From positions 158,060-222,059 of the forward strand of contig JBFXAF010000008.1 in NCBI GenBank assembly GCA_050184585.1: a stretch of 64,000 nt of DNA, in the 5' to 3' direction. The notes below the pieces were generated by a model. The model was given only the letters and a program-made list of their open reading frames with translations. It did not search any database and was not told the DNA's origin. How positions within the stretch are numbered: position 1 is the stretch's first letter; the number at the start of each line of letters is the position of its first letter. The translations under genes were made by a program, and so were the position numbers. Below, piece by piece: positions 7,022 through 15,560 of the stretch. This DNA is from JBFXAF01 sp050184585. Its GTDB lineage: Bacteria; Pseudomonadota; Alphaproteobacteria; Rhizobiales; Rhizobiaceae.

Positions 7022-9757
7022 GTGAACGAAGGATCGGTCGAGATCGACGGCAGCGACCCCACCCGGCCGCTGCGCGGCCACCCTGCCCCCAGGGGCGAGG
7101 GAGCGGGCGCGCCCGCCGGCGTCACGCCGATGATGGAGCAGTATATCGAGATCAAGGCGGCCAACCCGGACAGCCTTCTGTTCTACCGCATGGGCGACTT
7201 CTACGAGCTGTTCTTCGAGGACGCCGAGGTCGCGAGCCGGGCGCTCGGCATCACGCTCACCAAGCGGGGCAAGCATCTGGGCGCCGACATCCCGATGTGC
7301 GGCGTGCCCGTGCACGCGGCCGACGATTATCTGCAGAAGCTGATCGCGCTCGGGCATCGCGTCGCGGTGTGCGAGCAGATCGAGGACCCGGCCGAGGCGA
7401 AGAAGCGCGGGTCGAAGTCGGTGGTGAAGCGCGACGTGGTGCGGCTCGTCACGCCCGGCACCATCACCGAGGACAGGCTGCTCGCGCCGTCGGAGGCGAG
7501 TTTCCTGATGGCGCTGGGGCGGGTGCGGGACGAGCATGCGCTGGCCTGGATCGACATCTCGACCGGCGCGTTCCGGGTGATGGCGACGAGCGCGGATCGG
7601 CTGGCGGCCGACATTCTCCGCGTCGACCCGCGCGAGCTGATCGTAGCCGAGCCGGTGTTCCGCGATCCTGAACTGAAGACGGTGTTCGACATCGTCGGGC
7701 GGGTGGCGAGCCCGCAGCCCGCGCCGCTGTTCGACAGCGCGACGGCGGAGAGTCGCGTCGGCCGGTTCTACGGGGTGGCGACCACGGACGGTTTCGGCGG
7801 TTTCTCGCGCGCGGAGCTGTCGGCGATCTCCGGCGCGATCGCCTATGTCGAGAAGACGCAGAAGGCGGAGCGCCCTCCCCTCTCAAGGCCCGAGCGCGAG
7901 CAGGCGGCGTCGAGCCTGTTCATCGACCCGGCGACGCGGGCGAACCTCGAACTCGTCCGCACCCTATCCGGCAGCCGCGAAGGCTCGCTGTTTTCGGCGA
8001 TCGACCGGACGGTGACCGGGGCCGGCGCAAGGCTGCTCGCCGAACGGCTCACCGCGCCGCTGACCGACCCGCGAAGGATTGCCGAGCGGCTGGATTCCGT
8101 GACGTTCTTCGTGGAGGAGCCAAGGCTCGCCGACGCCGTGCGCGCGGTGCTGAAGGGCGCGCCGGACATCGCGCGCGCCCTGTCGCGGCTGGCGCTCAAC
8201 CGTGGTGGCCCTCGCGACCTCGGCGCGCTGCGGGCGGGCCTCGCGGCAGCAAGGGACATCATCGGGCTGCTGGGCAACGCCGAACTGCCGGCGGAACTTT
8301 CAAGCGCACTCGCGGCGCTCAAAAACCTGCCGGCGGGGCTGGCGACGCATCTGGAAGAGGCGCTGTCCGACGAGCTGCCGCTGATGAAGCGCGACGGCGG
8401 CTTCGTTCGCGGGAACCATGACGGCGAGCTGGACGAGATGCGGGCGCTGCGCGACCAGTCGCGGCGCGTCATCGCCGGCATGGAGCGCGACCTCGCCGAC
8501 GAGACGGGCATCCGGTCGCTGAAGATCCGGCACAACAACGTGCTAGGCTACTACATCGAGGTGACCGCCAACCACCACGCGGCGATGACCGGGACGGACG
8601 CGGCGAAGGCGCGCTTCATCCACCGCCAGACCATGGCGAGCGCGATGCGCTTCACCACGACCGAACTGGCCGCACTGGAGACGAGAATAGCCAACGCCGC
8701 CGACCGGGCGCTGACGATCGAACTCGGCTGCTTCGACCGGCTGACGGCCGAGACGGTCGGCGAGGCCGAAGCGATCCGCTCCGGCGCGGCCGCGCTCGCG
8801 GTGATCGACTGCTCGGCGGCACTGGCAAGGCTCGCGACGTCGGAGGATTTCTGCCGGCCGGTGGTGGACGACAGCCTGGCCTTCGCGGTGACCGGCGGGC
8901 GGCATCCGGTGGTGGAGCAGGCGCTGCGTCGCGACGCGCAGGCTTTCGTCGCCAATGACTGCGACCTCTCGCCGTCGGACGGTTTTCGCAACGGCGCGAT
9001 CTGGCTGCTGACCGGCCCCAACATGGGCGGCAAGTCGACCTTTCTGCGCCAGAACGCGCTGATCGCGCTCTTGGCCCAGACCGGTTCTTTCGTGCCGGCG
9101 AAGGCGGCGCATGTCGGCGTGGTCGACCGGCTGTTCAGTCGCGTCGGCGCCTCCGACGACCTCGCGCGCGGGCGCTCAACCTTCATGGTCGAGATGGTGG
9201 AGACGGCCGCGATCCTCAACCAAGCGGGCGAACGAAGCCTCGTCATCCTCGACGAGATCGGGCGCGGCACGGCGACCTTCGACGGGCTGTCGATCGCCTG
9301 GGCAGCACTCGAACACCTGCACGAGGCGAACCGCTGCCGGACGATCTTCGCCACGCATTTCCATGAACTGACGGCGCTGGGCGCCCGGCTGACGCGGCTT
9401 TCCAACGTCACCATGCGCGTGAAGGAGTGGGAGGGCGAGGTGGTGTTCTTGCACGAGGTCGGCAAGGGCGCGGCGGACCGCAGCTACGGCGTGCAGGTGG
9501 CGCGGCTCGCCGGCCTGCCCGAGAGCGTGGTGGCGCGGGCCAGGGAAGTGCTCGCGCAGCTCGAACAGGGGGAGATGTCGGGCAAGGCGTCACGGCTGGT
9601 GGACGACCTGCCGCTTTTCGCCGTGGCGGCCCGGCGCGAGCCGGAGAGGAAGGCGAAGACCGATGAGCTGCGCGCGGCGCTTGCAGCGATCAACCCCGAC
9701 GAGATGACGCCCAAGGAAGCGCTGGAGGCGGTGTACAGGTTGAAGGGGTTGAGATAA
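7022..9757 (+). CDS. mutS: DNA mismatch repair protein MutS
   Basis: Recognises mismatches and recruits MutL. 911 residues from a GTG at 7022, usual for alphaproteobacterial MutS. The N-terminal mismatch-binding domain has FYRMGDFYELFFEDA, carrying the Phe-X-Glu wedge as FYE. The ATPase domain has Walker A GPNMGGKST (~664-672), the Walker B region VILDEIGRGTATFDG (~741-755) and a downstream THFHEL signature. The first ~35 residues are poorly conserved and an ATG pair near 7130 (MMEQYIE) is the alternative start; no clear ribosome site decides between them. Adjacent maeB/mutS genes are common in this group. Confidence 0.96.
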   Translation: MNEGSVEIDGSDPTRPLRGHPAPRGEGAGAPAGVTPMMEQYIEIKAANPDSLLFYRMGDFYELFFEDAEVASRALGITLTKRGKHLGADIPMCGVPVHAADDYLQKLIALGHRVAVCEQIEDPAEAKKRGSKSVVKRDVVRLVTPGTITEDRLLAPSEASFLMALGRVRDEHALAWIDISTGAFRVMATSADRLAADILRVDPRELIVAEPVFRDPELKTVFDIVGRVASPQPAPLFDSATAESRVGRFYGVATTDGFGGFSRAELSAISGAIAYVEKTQKAERPPLSRPEREQAASSLFIDPATRANLELVRTLSGSREGSLFSAIDRTVTGAGARLLAERLTAPLTDPRRIAERLDSVTFFVEEPRLADAVRAVLKGAPDIARALSRLALNRGGPRDLGALRAGLAAARDIIGLLGNAELPAELSSALAALKNLPAGLATHLEEALSDELPLMKRDGGFVRGNHDGELDEMRALRDQSRRVIAGMERDLADETGIRSLKIRHNNVLGYYIEVTANHHAAMTGTDAAKARFIHRQTMASAMRFTTTELAALETRIANAADRALTIELGCFDRLTAETVGEAEAIRSGAAALAVIDCSAALARLATSEDFCRPVVDDSLAFAVTGGRHPVVEQALRRDAQAFVANDCDLSPSDGFRNGAIWLLTGPNMGGKSTFLRQNALIALLAQTGSFVPAKAAHVGVVDRLFSRVGASDDLARGRSTFMVEMVETAAILNQAGERSLVILDEIGRGTATFDGLSIAWAALEHLHEANRCRTIFATHFHELTALGARLTRLSNVTMRVKEWEGEVVFLHEVGKGAADRSYGVQVARLAGLPESVVARAREVLAQLEQGEMSGKASRLVDDLPLFAVAARREPERKAKTDELRAALAAINPDEMTPKEALEAVYRLKGLR

Positions 9758-9929
9758 CGCGTAGCCTCGCAGAATTGGGTTCGTGTCTGCGGTAGGTAAA
9801 TCATGCTCAGAAGTGCCAATCCGTTGACTGACTGAAGAATAGGAGCGACATTTCCCTCCGGATTAGAGGATTTGCTATGCATGAGCATTTCTATTGCAAA
9901 GTCGGCGCGGATCGTATCAGCTCTCGGCA

Positions 9930-10754
9930 ATGGTTAGCTTGATCGACGGAGATGACGGATTGCCCGCGGCCGAGGTTGGCATATGGGCAAAGACAAAGCA
10001 TGACTACCTGCGGCGGTACGTCGACATCACCCGTGGTGTCCGAGCGAAGTGGACCGATCCGGGAAAGGCTGGCGCGACATATATCGATCCCTACTGCGGC
10101 CCTGGACGAGCAAGGATCAAGGGCACCAACACCTTCATCGAAGGGAGCGCTGTTGTCGCTTGGCAGATGAGCGTGGCGTGCCATGTGCCATTCTCGGAGA
10201 TACACATAGCTGACCTCGACCCCACCTGTGTCAAAGCGTGCGAAGTACGCCTCAAGGCTCTAGGCGCTCCGGTGGTAAGCCACGTTGGCTCGGCTCTCGC
10301 CACCGTTCGGCAGACTGTTAGCGCGCTAAATCCGCACGATCTGCACTTCGCGTTCTTGGACCCCTTCAACCTTGAAGCACTAAACTTTGAAATCCTAAGA
10401 GCGCTGGCGAAACTCGACCGCATCGACATTCTGGTGCATCTCAGTCAAATGGACCTGCAGCGCAATTTCGACCGGCATACCGCCGCTGACGCCAAAGCCT
10501 TTGACACATTCGTGCCTGGCTGGCGTGACCTGCTTCCGCCCGGAAGCACTCGGTCGCAGCGTCCGGCAGTGTGGCAGATGTGGTCGGAAATGGTCGGAAG
10601 TTTGGGCGTATGGCGGTCGCCTACTTCTAAGCTGATCACCGGTAAGACGAGGCAACCCTTGTATTGGCTTGCCATGTTGGCGAAACACGAACTTCCACAC
10701 GCGTTCTGGCGCGTCGCAAGTAATCCAGAAAGGCAAGGAAACTTCGACTTTTAG
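9930..10754 (+). CDS. tcmP: three-Cys-motif partner protein TcmP
   Basis: 274 residues from ATG 9930. It matches the TcmP family (partner of the three-Cys-motif proteins): an N-terminal WAKTKHDYLRRYVDI segment, DPYCGPGRARI at 53-63 resembling a SAM-binding loop, and a FLDPFNL motif around residue 140 resembling a second acidic nucleotide-binding strand. This suggests a Rossmann methyltransferase-like fold; catalytic activity is not established. It is convergent with, and overlaps by 4 bases, the three-Cys-motif gene at 10751-11497. The gene and its leader (9758-9929) are visibly less GC-rich than the flanking genes, a sign of horizontal acquisition. Alternative starts upstream (9894) add a non-conserved dozen residues. 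Confidence 0.85.
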   Translation: MVSLIDGDDGLPAAEVGIWAKTKHDYLRRYVDITRGVRAKWTDPGKAGATYIDPYCGPGRARIKGTNTFIEGSAVVAWQMSVACHVPFSEIHIADLDPTCVKACEVRLKALGAPVVSHVGSALATVRQTVSALNPHDLHFAFLDPFNLEALNFEILRALAKLDRIDILVHLSQMDLQRNFDRHTAADAKAFDTFVPGWRDLLPPGSTRSQRPAVWQMWSEMVGSLGVWRSPTSKLITGKTRQPLYWLAMLAKHELPHAFWRVASNPERQGNFDF

Positions 10755-11497
10755 GCAGCAGCAGCCGGCATCTCGTCGTAGGTCCGGCCGTGGAGTGTGC
10801 GGCCGGTAGCTTTTTTGTTCTTGCCGCCCCACTGCTTGAAAAAGAAGGCTGTTCCCGCGCGCCGGCACATACGCTCGATCTCATCGACCCAAACCGGATC
10901 CATGTGACGCGCTTTCGGTCCGGATTCGCCACCTACGATCGACCAATGAATGTCTGTCAGATTTGCTGTCGCGACCGACCCAATCAAGGGTTCGAAGGAT
11001 ATAAATCGGACCGCGGCAGGAACAACGCGAAGCTGATCGATCCGGTGTAGTACGCGGTTATCTTCGACGCTCGTTCCAAGCCAGACATTCGGCAGTTTGC
11101 GTAACGACGGGACTATCTCGATCAAGCGGTCGGGCCGCTTAGTGAGGATTTGGTAGGTGTGTCGAGGTGTCTCGGCCATAGCCTGCCAAACGTCGATGAT
11201 GAAGTCGGCGGGCACGTCGCTATGAAACAAGTCCGACATCGAGTTTACGAACACCCGCCTTGGCTTCGACCACGTCGCAGGAATCGATAGAGACCTACGG
11301 TCGAGGAAAAGCTTTCCGGTCCACTTTGCACGACCGCCAGATTTTCGCGTGAGCCCCGCGTATTTCTCGACCCCCATTGCGTCCAGCCGTGCGGCCATCC
11401 GCATTGCGTAGCAGTTCGTGCAACCCGCTGTCAGGATGGTGCAGCCAGCCACCGGGTTCCACGTCGCGTCAGTCCATTCTATCGAGGTCTCAGCCAT
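10751..11497 (-). CDS. three-Cys-motif DUF5131 (phage Gp37/Gp68) family protein
   Basis: 248 residues starting MAETSIEWTDATWNPVAGC, the signature N-terminus of DUF5131/Gp37-Gp68 proteins. Cysteines at 19, 26 and 29 (C-X6-C-X2-C, in GCTNCYA) form the three-Cys motif, resembling a radical-SAM iron-sulfur loop, and the body reads as a TIM-barrel-like protein (VFVNSMSDLFH, YQILTKRPDRL, LGTSVEDNRV, FISFEPLIG, IVGGESG). The tail FFFKQWGGKNKKATGR is also family-typical. The family is carried by phages and islands and pairs with TcmP, which is the convergent neighbour here. The chemistry and substrate are unknown to me. Confidence 0.88.
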   Translation of the reverse strand: MAETSIEWTDATWNPVAGCTILTAGCTNCYAMRMAARLDAMGVEKYAGLTRKSGGRAKWTGKLFLDRRSLSIPATWSKPRRVFVNSMSDLFHSDVPADFIIDVWQAMAETPRHTYQILTKRPDRLIEIVPSLRKLPNVWLGTSVEDNRVLHRIDQLRVVPAAVRFISFEPLIGSVATANLTDIHWSIVGGESGPKARHMDPVWVDEIERMCRRAGTAFFFKQWGGKNKKATGRTLHGRTYDEMPAAAA

Positions 11498-12199
11498 AGG
11501 AAGATGTACCTATCCCACGAATGTGGGCAGAATATGCAACGAGGCTGGTGCGGAGGTTTCGTGCTACACGCAGATTGCCTCGGTTTGGGACGCGCCGCAA
11601 CGCCGGCAACTCCCCATCGTGACCGTCCGCGGCACGCTTACCGATCATCAATCCATCGCACCCACGGTCCAAGGCAGTCGGCCCGAAAAGCCCGAGGAGC
11701 TTGCATGACGCTCTACCCCGGGATGAGAAGCGGCGGCATCTACGAGGCCGGCGGCTTCGCGCGATGCCTCAACACCGAACAGGGAGAGACGTTCGGGCCG
11801 GCGGGCGACGCGCCTGCGGTTTCCTGGAGTTCGGCCCGGACTGCTCCGTCGTTAGCCGGTTCGCGCTGACCGAGCATCCGAACGTCCGGATCACGGCGCT
11901 GTCCATGACATTCTTCGCCGGGCGATTGGCGACGACGGGCGGTCAGGTTCTCGCTGACCCGGACCAAGCTCGGCGTCCAGGGTCCGCATCCTAGGGCTAC
12001 ACTCCTGGGCTCCTCGATATGCCTCCCGGTCGTTTGTCCGTCAGGTCGTGCTTATCAAGCAACACAACAAGAGATTGTGCGGCGGCGCGCCGCCGCCCAA
12101 TTGACTCCGCGTCAGCCTGCTTGACAGATTTCCTGCCACGGGCCGCATGGCGGCCTCCGGTTCGCCCACGCGTACCGTGTTGTGTCGGGGGTCGGGGGA
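11498..12199. other. 700-base region without a confident gene
   Basis: No recognisable intact gene. It contains the possible relic at 11705-11994, an 18-base perfect palindrome (12079-12096, GC-only, centred on GGCGCGCC), and a TTGACA hexamer at 12121-12126 that could be the -35 of a promoter for the large surface-protein gene, though no good -10 follows at the right distance. I see no tRNA gene or obvious integrase site here that would mark the island boundary. Confidence 0.5.
11705..11994 (+). pseudogene. possible frameshifted relic of an unknown gene
   Basis: An ATG at 11705 with a strong GAGGAG site seven bases upstream opens a 54-codon frame (MTLYPGMRSGGIYEAGGF..., stop 11867-11869). 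Another frame that stays open to 11994 reads FLEFGPDCSVVSRF and TEHPNVRITALSMTFF with strongly GC-biased third positions from about 11818. Joining the two near 11810 by a frameshift would give a coherent ~95-residue protein. I do not recognise it. Confidence 0.25.
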
Positions 12200-15100
12200 A
12201 TGTCCTGGGCGCTGTCCTGCGTGCGGTGGATGCTGCGTGGGAGCCGATCCGCCGGCGTCGACCTCATCGGCCGGGCGCTTGCAATCGCGGCGGCGGCGCT
12301 GGCCGCCCTGCTTCTCCTGCCGGTCAGCATCGCCGCGGCGGCACCTCCGGTGGCCAATGCCGGGTCAGACCAGACGCTGGTGCTGCAGGGCTCAACCGTC
12401 CAGCTGGACGGGACGGGGTCGAGCGACCCTGAAGGCGATATCCTCCTGTACAACTGGATTCAGCTCGGCGGTTCCGCCGTGACCCTTACCGGCGCCAACA
12501 CAGCCACCCCAACCTTCACCGCGCCCCTAGGCCCCGCGTCGTTGACCTTCCGGCTGACGGTGGCTGACATCACCGACGCCATCGATTTCGACACGGTGAC
12601 CATCACGGTGAACGGACCGCCGAACGCCGATGCCGGGCCGGACCAGCCGAAGGTCACGGCAGGCGCGACAGTCACGCTGAACGGATCGGGATCGAGCGAC
12701 CCCGACACCCCGTTCACCTACAGCTGGGTGCAGACGGCCGGTCCCTTCGTGATCCTTGCCGACGCGACCACGGCCGCGCCGACATTCACGGCGCCCACCG
12801 GTCCCGCTTCGCTGACCTTCGAGCTGACTGTGAGCGACGGCACGCCCTTCATCGACACCGACACGGTGACCATCACCGTGAACGGCGTGCCGAACGTCAA
12901 TGCCGGGCTCGACCAGACGGCGCCGTCAGCCGGGGCCGTCACCCTGAGCGGGTCAGCATCCGATCCCGACCTCGATCCGCTCGACTACAGCTGGAGCCAG
13001 ACGGCCGGCCCCGCCGTGACCCTGACCGGCGCCAACACCGCCACACCGAGCTTCACAGCCCCCGCGGGGCCGGCTTCGCTGAGCTTCGAGCTGACGGTGG
13101 ACGACGGGTACGGCGGCACCAGGAGCGACAGCGTAACCGTCACCGTGAGCGGCGTTCCGACGGCCGATGCCGGGCCGGACCAGGAGGTCAATCTCGGCGA
13201 CACCGTCACCCTGAACGCCCTGGGCTCGACCGATCCCGACGCCGATCCGCTCAACTACGCCTGGGTGCAGACGGGGGGCGGCACGGTCGTCAGCCTCTCC
13301 AACGCCAACGCCGCCCAGCCGACCTTCACCTCGCCCGAAGGCCCGGACGTGCTGGTGTTCACGCTGACGGTGGATGACGGCTACGGCCCCACCAATAGCG
13401 ATACCGATACGGTGACGATCACGGTGAACGGGCCTCCGACGGCCAATGCCGGGCTCGACCAGACGGCCCAGATCGGTGACACCGTAACGCTGGACGGGAC
13501 GGGTTCGATCGAGCCGGACGGGGATACGCTCCTCTACAGTTGGGTGCAGACGGCCGGCCCCGCCGTGACACTCGTCGGCGCCAATACCGCCAACCCAAGC
13601 TTCACCGCGCCCGCGGGACCGGGTACGGCGACCTTCCAATTGACGGTGGACGACCAGAACGGGCGCACCGACACCGACGAGGTGGATATCGCCCTGGGCA
13701 GCGTTCCCATCGCGGACGCCGGGCCCGACCAGGCGGTCCCGCCAGCGTCACCCGTCACCCTGGACGGGTCGGGATCGACCGATCCCGACAGTGATCCGCT
13801 CACCTACGACTGGATACAGACGGCCGGTCCCGCCGTGACCCTGGCCGGCGCCAATACCGCCAGTCCAAGTTTCAACGCGCCGGCGACGGGTACGCTTGAG
13901 TTCGAGCTGACGGTGGATGACGGCAACGGCAACACCGACACCGACGCCCTGACGATCACGGTGGCGACGACCCCGGGAGCCAATGCCGGACCCGACCAGA
14001 CGGTGCCGCCATCCTCAGCCGTCACACTGGACGGCTCGGGCTCAAGCGACCCTGAAAACGATCCGCTCACCTTTAGCTGGGTGCAGACGGCGGGCCCCGC
14101 CGTGACCCTTGCCGGCTCAAACACCGCCACGCCGAACTTCACGGCGCCCGCGGCTCCCGCCACGCTGACCTTCGAGCTGACGGCGGATGACGGCGCCAGC
14201 ACCGATACGGACACGGTGACGATCACGGTAGTGGCTGCCAACGAGTCGCCGACGGCCGACGCCGGGCCGGACCAGACGGTCCAGTCGTCGACGGTCGTCG
14301 CGCTCGACGGGTCGGGCTCGGGCGACCCCGACGGCGATGCGCTGACCTACCGCTGGATCCAGACGACCGGTCCGGCCGTGGCCCTGACGGGCGCCAACAC
14401 CGCCACCCCGACCTTCATCGCGCCCGCGCCGGCGACGCTGGAGTTCCAGCTGACGGTGAGCGACGGCGCGCTCACCGACGCCGACAGGGTGACGATCACG
14501 GTGACGCATGCGGCGGCAACGCTGATGATCGCGGAGCAGCTGGTCGTCCGCGGCCAGCTGATGCTCGCGGACCTGCCCGGCGACATCCAGCGCCGCATCG
14601 ACCGGCTGAACGGCATATCGACCGCCTCCACGGGCATTTCCGAGCTGATGGCGATGTTCCCCGCATTGGCCGACGGCGGCGGGGCCGCGGTGCATGGCAG
14701 CCTCGCCAGCTTCGCCGGACGCGCCGGGGGGGCGCGCGCGGATACCCGCTTCGACGTCTGGATGGACGCGCGCTTCGCCAGAACCCAGGGGGACACGCTG
14801 GGCGGCTCCTTCGCCATGGGCTCGCTCGGCGCCGACTACCTCGTCACGCCGAACCTGCTGGCCGGCGCCTTCGTCTCCGTCGATCATCTGACCATGGACG
14901 CCACGACCGGCCCCGCGACGATCTCGGGAACCGGCTGGCTCGCCGGAGGCTATCTCACCGGACGCCTCTCGCAGAACCTCTATCTGGACGGCATGGTGGC
15001 CGGCGGCACGTCGTGGAACAGCGTCAATCCGGCGGGCACCTATACCGACGAGTTCGCGACGCGGCGGGTTCTGGCCGCGGCGACGCTCACCGGCGAATGG

Positions 15101-15484
15101 AAGCACGAGAGCTGGACCTTCCTGCCGCGCGCGCGGCTTGCCTGGTTCGGCGAGACGTCGTCCACCTATGCGGATTCCATGGGCGTGCAGATTCCGTCCG
15201 TGACACAGCATACGGCGGAACTGGCGGCCGGGCCCGGCTTGGTCTGGAACCATGTGACGGAAGGCGGAACCACGATCTCTCCCGCGCTGCGCTTCGACGC
15301 CGTCGGCAGGCTCAGCGCCAACAGCGTCACGGGAACCGACTACACCCTGTCGGCCCGCGTCGAGCCCCGCATCGACATCACCACGCTCGGCGGCCTGTCG
15401 ATCGGCATCGGCGGAAACGTGGAGTTCGGCGGCGGGCAGCTCACCTATGGGGGATCGGCCAGGCTGTCCTTCGGCTTCAACTGA
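12200..15484 (+). CDS. surface protein with eight PKD/Ig-like repeats and a C-terminal autotransporter-type beta-barrel
   Basis: 1094 residues from ATG 12200 (G-rich leader GGGGGTCGGGGGA; a GTG at 12182 in the same frame is the alternative). A long hydrophobic signal segment ends near residue 48 (LLLLPVSIAAAA). Residues ~49-773 are eight tandem repeats of 88-93 residues, each starting A(N/D)AGPDQ, then VTLDGSGSSDPDGDPLTY, W.QTAGPAVTL, N.A.P.FTAP and ending DTDTVTITV, i.e. PKD/REJ-like beta-sandwich modules. After a helical linker with QRRIDRLNGI, the last ~240 residues (DVWMDARFARTQG to the end) alternate polar and hydrophobic residues as an autotransporter barrel and end LSFGFN, with an aromatic near the terminus. 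Likely an outer-membrane adhesin or surface-display protein that secretes its own repeats. No partner gene is adjacent. Confidence 0.8.
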   Translation: MSWALSCVRWMLRGSRSAGVDLIGRALAIAAAALAALLLLPVSIAAAAPPVANAGSDQTLVLQGSTVQLDGTGSSDPEGDILLYNWIQLGGSAVTLTGANTATPTFTAPLGPASLTFRLTVADITDAIDFDTVTITVNGPPNADAGPDQPKVTAGATVTLNGSGSSDPDTPFTYSWVQTAGPFVILADATTAAPTFTAPTGPASLTFELTVSDGTPFIDTDTVTITVNGVPNVNAGLDQTAPSAGAVTLSGSASDPDLDPLDYSWSQTAGPAVTLTGANTATPSFTAPAGPASLSFELTVDDGYGGTRSDSVTVTVSGVPTADAGPDQEVNLGDTVTLNALGSTDPDADPLNYAWVQTGGGTVVSLSNANAAQPTFTSPEGPDVLVFTLTVDDGYGPTNSDTDTVTITVNGPPTANAGLDQTAQIGDTVTLDGTGSIEPDGDTLLYSWVQTAGPAVTLVGANTANPSFTAPAGPGTATFQLTVDDQNGRTDTDEVDIALGSVPIADAGPDQAVPPASPVTLDGSGSTDPDSDPLTYDWIQTAGPAVTLAGANTASPSFNAPATGTLEFELTVDDGNGNTDTDALTITVATTPGANAGPDQTVPPSSAVTLDGSGSSDPENDPLTFSWVQTAGPAVTLAGSNTATPNFTAPAAPATLTFELTADDGASTDTDTVTITVVAANESPTADAGPDQTVQSSTVVALDGSGSGDPDGDALTYRWIQTTGPAVALTGANTATPTFIAPAPATLEFQLTVSDGALTDADRVTITVTHAAATLMIAEQLVVRGQLMLADLPGDIQRRIDRLNGISTASTGISELMAMFPALADGGGAAVHGSLASFAGRAGGARADTRFDVWMDARFARTQGDTLGGSFAMGSLGADYLVTPNLLAGAFVSVDHLTMDATTGPATISGTGWLAGGYLTGRLSQNLYLDGMVAGGTSWNSVNPAGTYTDEFATRRVLAAATLTGEWKHESWTFLPRARLAWFGETSSTYADSMGVQIPSVTQHTAELAAGPGLVWNHVTEGGTTISPALRFDAVGRLSANSVTGTDYTLSARVEPRIDITTLGGLSIGIGGNVEFGGGQLTYGGSARLSFGFN
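12345..14512 (+). repeat. eight ~270-base tandem coding repeats
   Basis: The repeats encoding the PKD-like modules start at about every 265-280 bases, with recurrent blocks such as GATGCCGGGCCGGACCAG and CAGACGGCCGGCCCCGCCGTG. Sequence blocks are shared closely between repeats 3, 5, 6, 7 and 8, while repeats 1, 2 and 4 diverge more. Such an array can expand or contract by recombination. Confidence 0.8.
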
Positions 15485-15560
15485 CGGCTGCCTGCAAAAC
15501 GACCGGTTGCGGCGTGCGCCCCGCGCGGCCATAAGGCTCCCGCAAACGCTGGAGCATGCC

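Noticed and set aside
10751..11497. Prophage, because the protein is named after phage Gp37/Gp68
   Set aside because: No other phage genes (integrase, terminase, capsid, lysis) are seen within several kilobases; the pair is an isolated insertion.
12345..14512. Regularly spaced repeats considered as a CRISPR array
   Set aside because: Units are ~270 bases, diverged and in one open frame, coding for PKD-like modules; there are no short identical repeats with unique spacers and no cas genes.
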